64,000 nt of DNA from Pandoraea norimbergensis (GTDB lineage: Bacteria > Pseudomonadota > Gammaproteobacteria > Burkholderiales > Burkholderiaceae): positions 3,968,001 to 4,032,000 of the forward strand of contig NZ_CP013480.3 in NCBI RefSeq assembly GCF_001465545.3, written 5' to 3'. The translations under genes and the position numbers were made by a program. Under the pieces are notes generated by a model. The model did not search any database. It saw only the letters and a program-made list of their open reading frames with translations, and was not told the DNA's origin. Below are positions 52,808-61,605 of this stretch, piece after piece. The stretch's first letter is position 1. Each line of letters starts with the position of its first letter.

Positions 52808-54148
52808 TCAGTGCAGGAACTTCATCAGAATCGTCGCCACCACGATCATCGCCGCCCCGCCGATGCGTGTAGAAATCTGGGCGAACGGCATCAGCCCCAT
52901 ACGGTTCGACGACGACAGGATCGCCACGTCCCCCGTGCCGCCCAGACCGCTATGGCAAGCCGTAACGATCGCCGCTTCGACCGGATACATCTTGAGCCAC
53001 AGGCCGACGAAAAAGCCCGACGCGATCATCGCCAGCACCGTCACCGTCACGATCACGAAGTACGCCGGTGTGAAGGCGGCCACCAGCTTGTCCCAAGAAA
53101 CGAACAGCGTGCCCAGACCGACCAAAATCGCAAACGTCAGGTTCGTCGACATGAACTTGTACATCTGATACGCGCCGCTCTCCATCGATGCCGGAATCGC
53201 CTTGCAGACCTTGAGCACTGCGGCCGCCACGATCATCAGCACCGGCCCCGGAATGCCCGTCACCGGCGCGAGCAGCGAGCCGAGAATGTACAGCGTGCAG
53301 CCCAGCAGCAACCCCGCGCCCATCAGGCGAAGATCGAGCGACGTGTCTTCCTTTTGCAGCTTGAGCAACTCAAGATCGTCGCCCGTGCGCACCAGCATGC
53401 CGTCGCCACTGTATTTCGTGTATCGCTCGCCAAACCGGTTCAGCACGCCGCTGGCGAGAATCGCCACCACGTTGCCGATCAGCGCCGCCGGTACCAGCGT
53501 GGCGACCAGATGCGCCTGCGACTCGCCGAGAATCTCCGAATACCCGATGGACAGCGGCAGCACGCCTTCGCCAATGCCACCGCCGAGAATCGGCACGACG
53601 ATGTAGAAGAACGTGTGCTTGGGGTCATAGCCGAAGCAAAGCCCTACCAGCATGCCGGCGACCACCGCCGTGATCGTGCCCACGAACAACGGCACGAACA
53701 TCTTCAGGAAGCCCTGAATCAGCACCCGGCGATTCATGCCGAGAATGCTGCCCGCCACCAGACACGCGATGTAGAGGTATTGCAGGTTCGCCGTCTTCAT
53801 CGTCGTCGTGATGGCCTTCAGCGACGCGTCATCCATCAGCTTGTAGCCCAACAACGCCGACGGCACGAACAGACACAGAATCGCCGAACCGCCAATCACG
53901 CGCAGCACGGGAATACGCCGGCCAAGTTCGCCGAGCGCGGCACCCGCCAGCATCAGCACGGCAAAGCCGCCGATCATGTCGTTCGGCAAACGGTTGGTCA
54001 TGGCAGCCAGCACCACGACCACAGCAATCGCCACGAACATCGGCAGCGGCAGACCGCCAATCGAAAATTGGGTCAACGCAGACAGACGGCCCGTGGGCTT
54101 GTCTTGTCCGTTCGGGTTCGCGCCAAGTTGCGCGGATGGCATCTCCAT
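52808..54148 (-). CDS. 2-hydroxycarboxylate transporter (CitS/CimH family)
   Basis: 446 residues, about 11 hydrophobic helices. 2HCT family hallmarks: the GGGIGEGVLPLSIGYSEI re-entrant loop and the mirrored GLGGTGDVAILSSSNRMGLMPFAQ near the C-terminus (residue Arg417-equivalent region). Members import citrate, malate or citramalate with Na+ or H+. Third gene of a leuC-leuD-carrier unit, so its substrate likely feeds the LeuCD-type hydro-lyase. A long polar N-terminus (about 30) precedes TM1. Confidence 0.9.
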   Translation of the reverse strand: MEMPSAQLGANPNGQDKPTGRLSALTQFSIGGLPLPMFVAIAVVVVLAAMTNRLPNDMIGGFAVLMLAGAALGELGRRIPVLRVIGGSAILCLFVPSALLGYKLMDDASLKAITTTMKTANLQYLYIACLVAGSILGMNRRVLIQGFLKMFVPLFVGTITAVVAGMLVGLCFGYDPKHTFFYIVVPILGGGIGEGVLPLSIGYSEILGESQAHLVATLVPAALIGNVVAILASGVLNRFGERYTKYSGDGMLVRTGDDLELLKLQKEDTSLDLRLMGAGLLLGCTLYILGSLLAPVTGIPGPVLMIVAAAVLKVCKAIPASMESGAYQMYKFMSTNLTFAILVGLGTLFVSWDKLVAAFTPAYFVIVTVTVLAMIASGFFVGLWLKMYPVEAAIVTACHSGLGGTGDVAILSSSNRMGLMPFAQISTRIGGAAMIVVATILMKFLH

Positions 54149-54258
54149 GGGGTGTCTCCTTGAGAGGAAGCGTCAAATCGATTCGTTTGACGTGTTGTGC
54201 CGCCGCCCCGCCGGACTGTGCCGGCTTCAGGGCGAACGGGGTTTTAGCGACTTCGTGC

Positions 54259-54906
54259 TTACTTCGATGCCGCCGCGCGTTGCTGCGCCGGCAAATCGAT
54301 CGACATCCACGGATGACGCGCCTGATGACGCGCCTCGAAGGCATCGATGGACGCACGCTCCGCGAGCGTCATGCCGATCATGTCGAGCCCTTCGACGAAC
54401 ATGCGTTTCTGCCGCGCCGGCATCTCGAAACCGAAACGCTCGCCGGTGGCCGTGAGTACACATTGCTGCTGCACGTCAATCGTGAGCAGGCTGTGACGCG
54501 GGTCGCTCACGATGGCATTGAGCCGTGCCACATCGGCAGGCGGTAACGTCACGAGCAACAGCCGGTTGTTCTGCGCATTGAAGTAGAAAATCTCGCCGAA
54601 ACTCGGCGCGATCACCGCGTCGATACCTGCCTGCATCAGCCCCCACACCGCGTGCTCGCGGCTCGATCCGCAGCCGAAGTTCGCTCCGGCGATCAGGATG
54701 CGCGCGCCGCGATACTCAGGCCGATTCAGCACGAAGTCCGGTCGCGGCTCGCCCTGCGGCGTCATGCGCAGGTCGTAGAGCACGCCGCGCGCCAGCCCCG
54801 CCTTGTCGATACCGAGCAGAAACTGCTTCGGCATGATCTGATCGGTATCGAGGTTTTCCAGCGGCAGCGGCGCCGCAATGCCACTCAACAGGTCATGACT
54901 GGCCAT
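54259..54906 (-). CDS. leuD: LeuD-like hydro-lyase small subunit
   Basis: 215 residues. LeuD/aconitase swivel domain: PLPLENLDTDQIMPKQFL, GANFGCGSSREHAVWGL and APSFGEIFYFNAQNNRLL. ATG 54906 preferred (GGAG 7 nt upstream). It overlaps leuC by 14 nt, implying coupling. With LeuC it forms the 3-isopropylmalate/citraconate-type isomerase; genomic context (no leuB, but a 2-hydroxycarboxylate carrier and a DmlR-like regulator) suggests a catabolic 2-hydroxyacid rather than leucine synthesis. Confidence 0.85.
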   Translation of the reverse strand: MASHDLLSGIAAPLPLENLDTDQIMPKQFLLGIDKAGLARGVLYDLRMTPQGEPRPDFVLNRPEYRGARILIAGANFGCGSSREHAVWGLMQAGIDAVIAPSFGEIFYFNAQNNRLLLVTLPPADVARLNAIVSDPRHSLLTIDVQQQCVLTATGERFGFEMPARQKRMFVEGLDMIGMTLAERASIDAFEARHQARHPWMSIDLPAQQRAAASK

Positions 54907-56311
54907 AGCCAAACTCCTTGCGTACGTCGACGATTCGCCCGGCCAGCGCAGCGGCAGCGGCCATGGCAGGGCTCATCAGATGGGTGCGGGCACCGCGCCC
55001 CTGACGGCCCTCGAAGTTGCGATTGGTCGTGGACGCGCAGCGCTGCCCGGGGGCCAGCACGTCGTCGTTCATCGCGAGACACATCGAACAGCCCGGTTGC
55101 CGCCACTCGAAACCCGCGTCGAGCAGCACCTGCGCGATGCCTTCCGCTTCCGCCTGATCACGCACGCGTCCGGAGCCCGGCACCACCATCGCCCGTACCG
55201 AGGACGCCACCTTGCGCCCGCGAACGACCGATGCCACTTCGCGCAAGTCTTCGATACGTGCGTTGGTGCACGACCCGATGAACACGTGGTCGATCGCCAC
55301 GCCGTCGATCGGCTGCCCCGCCGTCAGCCCCATATAGGCGAGCGCCTTCGTGGCACTGGCCTGCATCTGCGCATCGGCAGACAACGCCGGAATGCACTCG
55401 CCAATCGCAATCGCCTGATCGGGGCTGGTGCCCCACGTCACGAACGGCGCCACGTGCGCGGCATCGAAAACGTGCTCGACGTCGAACGCGGCATCGTCGT
55501 CAGAACGCAGTTCCCGCCACGCCTGCTCGGCCGATGCCAGCGCGTCGGCATCCATGTCGCGAATACGCGGTGCGACGTAGCGCACCGTGATGTCGTCCGG
55601 CGCAATGAGCGCACCGCGCGCGCCCGCTTCCACGGTCATGTTGCACAACGTCATGCGTGCCTCGGCGCTCAGCGCGCCGATGGCCTCGCCGCAGTACTCC
55701 ACGACGTAGCCCCGCGCGCCCTGTGCACCGATGCGCGCGATGATGTGCAGCACCAGATCCTTCGCCGTCGTGCCGCCCGGCAGTTGACCGTCCACGCGAA
55801 TGCGCATGTCCTGCGCCACGCGGTAGACCAGCGTCTGCGTCGCGAGCACGTGCTCCACTTCCGACGTGCCGATGCCGAACCCCAGCGCACCCAAAGCGCC
55901 GTAAGTCGTCGTGTGACTATCACCGCACAGCACCACCATGCCCGGGCGAATCAACCCGATCTCAGGCGCCACCACGTGCTCGATGCCCTGCTCGCGATCC
56001 TGCACGTCGAACAGATGAATGCCGTGTTTCTCGCAATTGCGTGTGAAATTCGCGGCCTGATGCGACGCCGCTTCGATGGCGATCGTACGGCGCGACGTGG
56101 CGACCGGATGCGTGGGAATCACGTGATCAACTACGCCCATCTGCTTCTGTGGGCAGCGCACGGGCAGTTGCTTCTCGGCCAGCCCGGCAAACGCTTGCGG
56201 GCTGGTGTACTCGTTCATGATGTGCAGGTCGGCATACAGCGCGACGTGCTGCGCATCGATCGGGAAGACCGTGTGAGCATCCACGATCTTGCGATACATC
56301 GTTTGCCCCAT
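54893..56311 (-). CDS. leuC: LeuC-like hydro-lyase large subunit, [4Fe-4S]
   Basis: 472 residues. Cluster cysteines in IGSCTNARIEDL and WRQPGCSMCLAMNDD, active-site stretch CGDSHTTTYGALGALGFGIGTSEVEH, HVIPTHPVATSRR. Starts at ATG 56311 (GGAGG 5 nt upstream); the frame continues upstream without an SD. First gene of the unit leuC-leuD-carrier, divergent from the LysR gene. Full set of iron-sulfur ligands is present. Possible substrates include 3-isopropylmalate, citramalate/citraconate and maleate/D-malate; not distinguishable by sequence reading. Confidence 0.85.
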   Translation of the reverse strand: MGQTMYRKIVDAHTVFPIDAQHVALYADLHIMNEYTSPQAFAGLAEKQLPVRCPQKQMGVVDHVIPTHPVATSRRTIAIEAASHQAANFTRNCEKHGIHLFDVQDREQGIEHVVAPEIGLIRPGMVVLCGDSHTTTYGALGALGFGIGTSEVEHVLATQTLVYRVAQDMRIRVDGQLPGGTTAKDLVLHIIARIGAQGARGYVVEYCGEAIGALSAEARMTLCNMTVEAGARGALIAPDDITVRYVAPRIRDMDADALASAEQAWRELRSDDDAAFDVEHVFDAAHVAPFVTWGTSPDQAIAIGECIPALSADAQMQASATKALAYMGLTAGQPIDGVAIDHVFIGSCTNARIEDLREVASVVRGRKVASSVRAMVVPGSGRVRDQAEAEGIAQVLLDAGFEWRQPGCSMCLAMNDDVLAPGQRCASTTNRNFEGRQGRGARTHLMSPAMAAAAALAGRIVDVRKEFGYGQS

Positions 56312-56407
56312 GGGGCCCTCCTTGCGGGTGTCTCCTGTCACGGGCAACGCCCATTGATCCAGTCCCGCCAGTTTAATTTCGCGATGTTCCATGCATAATG
56401 CAGACTT

Positions 56408-56426
56408 ATCTAAACCATTCTTAGAT
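56408..56426. promoter_or_regulatory. LysR-type operator between leuC and the LysR gene
   Basis: ATCTAA-N7-TTAGAT, an interrupted dyad consistent with the LysR T-N11-A rule, 12 bp upstream of the LysR ATG. Confidence 0.55.
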
Positions 56427-56437
56427 TTTTCTTAACA

Positions 56438-57358
56438 ATGAACGCGATCGCCGATCTGGAATTCTTCGTGCGGCTGGTACGCCACGGCAGCCTGTCGTCG
56501 CTGGCCCGCGATCTCGGCGTGACCCCGCCCGCCGTCAGCGCCCGCTTGGCGTTGCTGGAGAAACGGCTCGGCGTGCGGCTGCTCAACCGCACCACGCGCC
56601 GTATCACGATGACCGAGGAAGGCGAGCGCTACCTGCGCGCAGGCTCATCGCTGCTCGAAGAAGTGCAGGAACTGGAGCGCATGGTGTCGAGCAGCCGCAA
56701 CGTGCCGCAGGGGTTGCTCAAGGTGAATGCCACGTTCGGCTTCGGGCGGCGGCACATCGTGCCGGCGCTCTCGGCGTTTCGGCAGCGCTATCCCGACGTG
56801 GAAGTGCAGTTGGAACTGACCGACCGGCCGATGAACCTCGCGGAGTCGGCTTTCGATGTGGGCATTCGACTGGGCGAATTACCCGACTCCCGCCTCGTGG
56901 CGAAACGGCTGGCCCATAACGAGCGCTTTGTCTGCGCGTCGCCAAGCTATCTGAACGGACGCACCCTGCCGCGCACGCCGGAAGATTTGCGCCAGCATCT
57001 TTGCATCGTGCTGCGCGAGAACGACACGGCCTACGGCACGTGGCATTTCAACAAGGGCAAGCGTCAGCAACCCGTGAAGGTGCACGGTGCGATGAGCAGC
57101 AACGACGGGGAAGCCACGCTGAAATGGGCACTCGACGGGCACGGCGTGCTCATGCGCTCGGCATGGGAGGTGCAATCGTTCATCGACGCAGGCCGACTCG
57201 TGCGGCTGCTGCCCGACTGGCACCTGCCCCCGGCGGACGTCTACGCGGTGTATCCCGAGCGACTGAATCTCTCGGCAAAAGTACGCGTGTTCGTCGACTT
57301 TCTGGAAGGACATATGCGGGATGCCGGCCACTGGGGCAGCTATCCGGCATCGGTGTGA
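56438..57358 (+). CDS. LysR family regulator, DmlR/TtdR-like
   Basis: 306 residues. HTH ADLEFFVRLVRHGSLSSLARDLGVTPPAVSARLALLEKRLGVRLL (5-50) and a substrate domain with LLKVNATFGFGRRHIVPALSAFRQRYPDVEVQLELTDRP, a pattern shared with DmlR and TtdR, which control D-malate and tartrate use. Divergent from leuCD and the carrier, which it probably regulates. The stop codon (57356-57358) lies inside a 12-bp tandem repeat, so repeat-length change could shift or delete the stop. Confidence 0.88.
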   Translation: MNAIADLEFFVRLVRHGSLSSLARDLGVTPPAVSARLALLEKRLGVRLLNRTTRRITMTEEGERYLRAGSSLLEEVQELERMVSSSRNVPQGLLKVNATFGFGRRHIVPALSAFRQRYPDVEVQLELTDRPMNLAESAFDVGIRLGELPDSRLVAKRLAHNERFVCASPSYLNGRTLPRTPEDLRQHLCIVLRENDTAYGTWHFNKGKRQQPVKVHGAMSSNDGEATLKWALDGHGVLMRSAWEVQSFIDAGRLVRLLPDWHLPPADVYAVYPERLNLSAKVRVFVDFLEGHMRDAGHWGSYPASV

Positions 57359-57407
57359 TCTTCGGTGTGATCTTCGGTGTGATCTTCGGTGTGAACTTGG
57401 TGTGAAC
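57351..57407. repeat. 12-bp tandem repeat spanning the LysR stop codon (about 4.7 copies)
   Basis: Unit CGGTGTGATCTT, three exact copies, then CGGTGTGAACTT and a partial copy. Every copy contains TGA in the LysR frame, and the array ends 2 bp before the convergent reductase stop. Confidence 0.8.
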
Positions 57408-57408
57408 G

Positions 57409-59061
57409 TCAGTAGACGTCGCGGCGATACCGGCCCGCTTCGGTGAGGGTGTCCAATACTGCGTTGCCGTCATGGCCAGACGCCCCAAGGATCTCGACGA
57501 GCGCGGCATGCACGGCGGGGGCCATGCCCTGCAAGCTGCCGCAGACATAGATTGCGGCACCGGCATCGACCCATGCGCGGATATCCGGCGCAGCGTGGCG
57601 CAAAGCATCCTGCACATAGCGCACGTCGCCGGCATCGCGCGACCACGCGAAATCCACACGTTCAATCACCCCGTCGCGCTGCCATTGCGTGATTTCGTCG
57701 GCGAAGAACGCGTCATGACGCGCATTGCGCTCACCGAAGAGCAGCCAGTTGCGACGCGCTCCCCGCGCGGCACGCGACTTCAGATGCGCGCGCAGACCGG
57801 CCAGCCCCGTGCCGTTGCCGATCAGAATCAGCGGCACGTCGTCAGCGGGTGGATGAAACGCGCGGTTGGTGCGCACACGCATTGCGATGCGCGTGTCGAT
57901 GGCGGCGTGCTTCGTGAGCCAACCCGACGCCAGCCCCAGACGGACGCCATCAGGCTGTGCCGAATCGGCATAGCGGGTCTGACGCACCAGCAATTCCAAC
58001 CGGCCGTCAGCAGGCAGCGACGCGAGCGAATATTCGCGATGCGGCAACGGCACGAGCGTATCGACAAGTGCCTGCGGCGTGTGTGCGACCATCGCGTCGC
58101 TGGCATCAGAAGCTGGCATGCGAGACGCCAGCGCCTGCGCAAGTGTCATCGATTCTCCGTTGCATTGCACGGCGGCATCGGCCGCGAAACCGGTATCGCG
58201 CAGCCAATCGGCAACGAACTGCGCCGAATGTCGCGGGCCAACTTCCACGATATCGCCCGCCTGCCAGTCGAGCGAAGTGGCACCGTCTTCCGGCACGAGT
58301 GATAGATGAAACGCCGGTGCGCCAACGCTATCCGGATTGAGCAGCACGCGTGATTGCAGACGCCATGACGCGTAACTCGGCGGTTCCCAATCGGCAATCT
58401 CTGCGCCGCCCGCCATGGCCGACAGCTGGTGCTGCCAGTGACGAATGGCACCGGCGTCGCCGTTGTCGACCTCGATGGTGTCGAACAGCGCCTGTGCGCC
58501 GCTCGCCTCCAGCCAATGGGTCAACCGATGCCCGAAGGCACAGAATTCCGTATAACTGCGGTCGCCCAGCGCCAGTACGCCGTAGCGCAGGCCGGGCAGT
58601 GCAAACGCACTGTTCATCATCTTGCGTGTGAACCCGGACGCGCTGTCCGGCACATCGCCCTCGCCCGTCGTGCTCACAATGAAAAGCGCTTGCCTGCACG
58701 CCATCAATGCGTCGGCGTTCAGTGCATCGATCGAGATCGGACGCACGGCGACACCCGCATCGCGCAAAGCCGTGGTCGTATTCACCGCGAGGAGTTCAGC
58801 GAAACCGGTCTGGCTTGCATAGACGACAAGCGTGGTCGATTCCGGCGGGGTCTCTGAACTCACGACTTCAAACGCGGATTGACGCGAGCGCCGTCGATGC
58901 GCGCCGATCACGGCGAGGCTTCCCGCAAGATAGGCGAGCAGCACGCCCCCTGCCATCAACGGACGCGCGTGACTCGCCCACGCCAGCGCGGCACCCGCCA
59001 CGGACGTTGCGCTCAACCCCAATGTGGACCAGTGGAACGCGGCAGACTTGACGGTATTCAT
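57409..59061 (-). CDS. membrane-anchored flavodoxin/NADPH reductase (sulfite-reductase alpha / CPR-like)
   Basis: 550 residues. Two N-terminal hydrophobic helices (about 8-28, 33-52), a flavodoxin FMN domain (TLVVYASQTGFAELLA, FIVSTTGEGDVPDSA, VLALGDRSYTEFCAFG), then an FAD/NADPH reductase unit (HREYSLASLP, LILIGNGTGLAGLRAHLKSR, WLLFGERNARHDAFF, IYVCGSLQGMAPAV). Diflavin enzymes of this form move electrons from NADPH through FAD and FMN to a heme or flavin partner, here facing or feeding the membrane. ATG 59061 overlaps the ApbE stop (ATGA). Last gene of the Fur-box-led operon, so likely the electron entry of the system. Confidence 0.85.
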   Translation of the reverse strand: MNTVKSAAFHWSTLGLSATSVAGAALAWASHARPLMAGGVLLAYLAGSLAVIGAHRRRSRQSAFEVVSSETPPESTTLVVYASQTGFAELLAVNTTTALRDAGVAVRPISIDALNADALMACRQALFIVSTTGEGDVPDSASGFTRKMMNSAFALPGLRYGVLALGDRSYTEFCAFGHRLTHWLEASGAQALFDTIEVDNGDAGAIRHWQHQLSAMAGGAEIADWEPPSYASWRLQSRVLLNPDSVGAPAFHLSLVPEDGATSLDWQAGDIVEVGPRHSAQFVADWLRDTGFAADAAVQCNGESMTLAQALASRMPASDASDAMVAHTPQALVDTLVPLPHREYSLASLPADGRLELLVRQTRYADSAQPDGVRLGLASGWLTKHAAIDTRIAMRVRTNRAFHPPADDVPLILIGNGTGLAGLRAHLKSRAARGARRNWLLFGERNARHDAFFADEITQWQRDGVIERVDFAWSRDAGDVRYVQDALRHAAPDIRAWVDAGAAIYVCGSLQGMAPAVHAALVEILGASGHDGNAVLDTLTEAGRYRRDVY

Positions 59062-60158
59062 GAATACATCGCCCGATAGGCGGGCGTCACTGTCTCGCGA
59101 AAACCGTCGGGAACACGCATCACAAAGCGTGCAGCGATGTCGCGTGCGGTAGCGAGTTGCATGCCCGCCTGCGGCCCGAGGACGGTGAGCGCGGTCGACC
59201 AGGCGTCGGCCAGCATGCACTCGCGATGCACTACGCTGACCGATGCCAATGCATGACTCGCCGGATACCCGGTGCGTGGATCGAGCGTGTGCGCATATCG
59301 CTTCGAAGGCTTCGAAGGCTTCGAAGGCGCTGACGCTTGCGATGCCTCCATGAAGAAACGGCGATAGTCGCCAGACGTCGCCACACTCAGCCCGTGCAAC
59401 GCAACGAGATCCTGCGCGATACCCGCGGCCTCGGACCCAGCTTCAGTCACAGGCGCTTCCAGTTCGACCCACCACGGCATGCCATCCGGTTTGACGCCCT
59501 CACCACGAAGCTCGCCGCCAATCTCGACAAGATGGTGCGCAATGCCTACGTCAGTGAGCGCCAACGACACGGCATCGACCGCGAAGCCCTTGGCAATCGC
59601 GCAGAGATCGAGCGAGATGCCGCCGGGTTGCTGCGCACGCTTGCTCTGAATGTCGAGCACCACGCGCGCCCAGCCGCAGCGCTCACGTGCGGATATCACC
59701 TCGTCCACACCCGGCGCCACATCGCGACGCGGTGCCGGGCCAAAGCCCCACAGGTCGACGAGCGGCCCCGCGCTGGGATCGTACGCACCACCGCTCTCGC
59801 GGGCGACACGCAGTGCCGTTTCCAGCACATGAAAGGCTTCGTCCGGCAGCTCAATCCATTGCCCTGCGTCTGCACGATTGAACGCGCTGATGTCAGAGTC
59901 TTCGCGCCAATTGCTCATCTGCGCGTCCACGCGCGCGAGGACCGCACGAATGCACGCGTCGGTCCCGCCGTCGTCGGATGTATCGGCAACGTCCGACGGC
60001 TGTACATACGCGACCGACCACGTCGTGCCCATCGTCTGCCCGGCCAGATGTCTGAGCCGCCCACCGACATGCGGTTGCACACCGGCAGACGTCATCTGCA
60101 ACGGTACGAGCACACGCGGCTCGTACCGTGCATCGACAGACAGGTCGAGAGGAGTCAT
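59058..60158 (-). CDS. apbE: FAD:protein FMN transferase (ApbE family)
   Basis: 366 residues. ApbE signature TMGTTWSVAYV, DAQMSNWREDSDISAFNR, GISLDLCAIAKGFAVD, GGELRGEG and HTLDPRTGYP with catalytic residues visible. Attaches FMN through a phosphoester to Thr/Ser of target proteins that act outside the cytoplasm. No clear signal peptide or lipobox is seen at the annotated N-terminus, unlike many ApbE, so localisation is uncertain. A 9-bp repeat (three copies) encodes Ser-Lys-Pro units near residue 275. The candidate substrate is the exported DUF2271 protein two genes upstream. Confidence 0.88.
   Translation of the reverse strand: MTPLDLSVDARYEPRVLVPLQMTSAGVQPHVGGRLRHLAGQTMGTTWSVAYVQPSDVADTSDDGGTDACIRAVLARVDAQMSNWREDSDISAFNRADAGQWIELPDEAFHVLETALRVARESGGAYDPSAGPLVDLWGFGPAPRRDVAPGVDEVISARERCGWARVVLDIQSKRAQQPGGISLDLCAIAKGFAVDAVSLALTDVGIAHHLVEIGGELRGEGVKPDGMPWWVELEAPVTEAGSEAAGIAQDLVALHGLSVATSGDYRRFFMEASQASAPSKPSKPSKRYAHTLDPRTGYPASHALASVSVVHRECMLADAWSTALTVLGPQAGMQLATARDIAARFVMRVPDGFRETVTPAYRAMYS
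59300..59326. repeat. nonanucleotide repeat inside apbE (3 copies)
   Basis: GCTTCGAAG three times; on the coding strand it gives the SKPSKPSK tract. In-frame, length-variable linker. Confidence 0.6.
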
Positions 60159-60197
60159 GGGCGCGAAGTGAGGACTAACCGGGGGCAGATTGCCGCC

Positions 60198-61019
60198 TTA
60201 CTGCGGCAGCACTTCCACGGTTGCGGCATAGGCCGCACGGCGTGCCTTGGCCGGCTTGATCGAGACCTTGTCGTCACGCACGTCGGCTTCGAGCCAGTAC
60301 ATGCCCGGCGCGGGCCACTTCACGCTGAACTTGCCGTCGGCATCGGTCGTTACCGACAGATCGTTGAGTTTGTCGCGGTAGCGAATGCCGCCCGGCACCA
60401 CTTCCACTTTCACGTTTGCCGCCGGCTTGCCGTCGTGCAGCAGACGGAAGCTCGCGGTGCTGCCGTCGACCAGATCGTTCGGATGCGAGATCGGCGCAAG
60501 CTCAAGCCCTTGACCCGTCGTCGCCAGCGCCGTCGTCGTGGGCTTGCCGCGCGTGACAAACGACTCCACACGCGACAGGCCTTCCGTGACTTGCAGGTCT
60601 TGCGCGTTAGCGGGTACTTCCTTCGCAAACGCTTCCGGCGAACCACGCCAGCGTTTGGTCTCGGTACCCACCTTGTAGCTTGCCGACAGCCCGTGGTTCA
60701 CCACGGCGATCTTGTACGTTCCGTCCTGCGTGAGATGCACGTCGAAGACGCTGCGATAGCGGCCCGTCGATGCGTTCTCGGCCTTCACCGGCTTGCCGTC
60801 CGGCGCCGTCACGACGAGCCCGTCCAGACGCATTGGGAAATGCTCGAAGTAGAACAGGTCGTTCGAGACCGCAGCATCCACCGTCACCCACGGATCGTTG
60901 CCCGACAGCACGGTGGCCGACGGCAGCAACCACTGACGGTGCGCCTGTGCGGCGAGCGGTGCCAGTGCGGCGATGGCCAATGCAGAGACGAGAGACAGCT
61001 TCTTCAGCGAGAACTTCAT
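60198..61019 (-). CDS. DUF4198 family periplasmic protein
   Basis: 273 residues. Signal peptide ending AAQA-H (about 26), then HRQWLLPSATVLSG and repeated Ig-like/carboxypeptidase-regulatory-like segments (VVTAPDGKPVKAENA, PGGIRYRDKLNDLSVTTDADGKFSVKWPAPGMYWLEADVRDDK). DUF4198 proteins are linked to metal (Co/Ni/Fe) handling and often co-occur with PepSY and ApbE genes. Presumed iron or siderophore-binding partner; no covalent-flavin motif seen here. Probably secreted into the periplasm. Confidence 0.85.
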   Translation of the reverse strand: MKFSLKKLSLVSALAIAALAPLAAQAHRQWLLPSATVLSGNDPWVTVDAAVSNDLFYFEHFPMRLDGLVVTAPDGKPVKAENASTGRYRSVFDVHLTQDGTYKIAVVNHGLSASYKVGTETKRWRGSPEAFAKEVPANAQDLQVTEGLSRVESFVTRGKPTTTALATTGQGLELAPISHPNDLVDGSTASFRLLHDGKPAANVKVEVVPGGIRYRDKLNDLSVTTDADGKFSVKWPAPGMYWLEADVRDDKVSIKPAKARRAAYAATVEVLPQ

Positions 61020-61080
61020 GATCAGCTCCTGTACAGCGATTCTGGAAAAAGGAATTCGGTCGTGAGGCGGCAGTCGCGGC

Positions 61081-61605
61081 TCAGGGCTTCACGCTCAGCG
61101 ACACCGCGCCGAGTTCGTGCTCACCCTTGACCTGCGCCGACTTCGCGTCGGCAGGCGGCCACGTGAACGGCACGCGAATCAGTTCGCGACCGCCCACTTC
61201 ACGGGCCGCTTCCACCACGAGTTGGTACTCACCGGCGGCCAGCTTGCCCAGCGGTGCTTTGCCGTCGACAAAAGTCAGCGAGTGCTCACCGGGGGCTCTC
61301 GTCGCACCCGACACACCGTCGGCCGGCATCGTCATGTCGCGCCCTGCCTTACGCCACCACTGGCGCATGTCCTTGAGCCACTTGGTGCCTTCGGCATTCT
61401 TGAGCTTGCCGTCGTACCAGACCGACAACGTGGTCACGGGCGACTGATCCGCCTTTTCGATCCACATCGCCACATACGGACGGTGATACTCCGCCACGTT
61501 CAGACGCGGAATTTCGACCTTGACGGTCATCTCGGCGGCCGCCGCATTTCCCGCGAATGGTGCTGCCACCAGACCGGTCAACGTGACGGAAAGCATTCGA
61601 CGCAT
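61081..61605 (-). CDS. DUF2271 family exported protein, candidate FMN-modified redox carrier
   Basis: 174 residues. Signal peptide ending NAAAA-E (about 25). Mature beta-rich domain (MTVKVEIPRLNVAEYHRPYVAMWIEKAD) with DGVSGATRAPGEH at 96-108; D-x-x-S-G-A-T is the ApbE target consensus, making Thr102 (codon 61302-61300) the likely flavinylation site. Neighbouring apbE and a PepSY protein support this. It would carry electrons in the periplasm. Family function otherwise unknown. Upstream 140 bp contains short direct repeats (GACACTAGC twice at 61687-61704). Confidence 0.82.
   Translation of the reverse strand: MRRMLSVTLTGLVAAPFAGNAAAAEMTVKVEIPRLNVAEYHRPYVAMWIEKADQSPVTTLSVWYDGKLKNAEGTKWLKDMRQWWRKAGRDMTMPADGVSGATRAPGEHSLTFVDGKAPLGKLAAGEYQLVVEAAREVGGRELIRVPFTWPPADAKSAQVKGEHELGAVSLSVKP

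Noticed and set aside
52811..54163. Long plus-strand open frame antisense to the 2-hydroxycarboxylate carrier
   Set aside because: Composition dominated by Arg, His and Gln; the minus strand is a recognised carrier.
54980..56398. Long plus-strand open frame antisense to leuC
   Set aside because: Mirror frame of a conserved enzyme; no domain or SD.
57351..57407. CRISPR-like array
   Set aside because: 12-bp units without spacers; a simple minisatellite.
59337..61130. Long plus-strand open frame (597 codons) antisense to apbE and DUF4198 genes
   Set aside because: Arg/His-rich composition typical of a shadow frame in GC-rich DNA; the minus strand encodes clear families with signal peptides.
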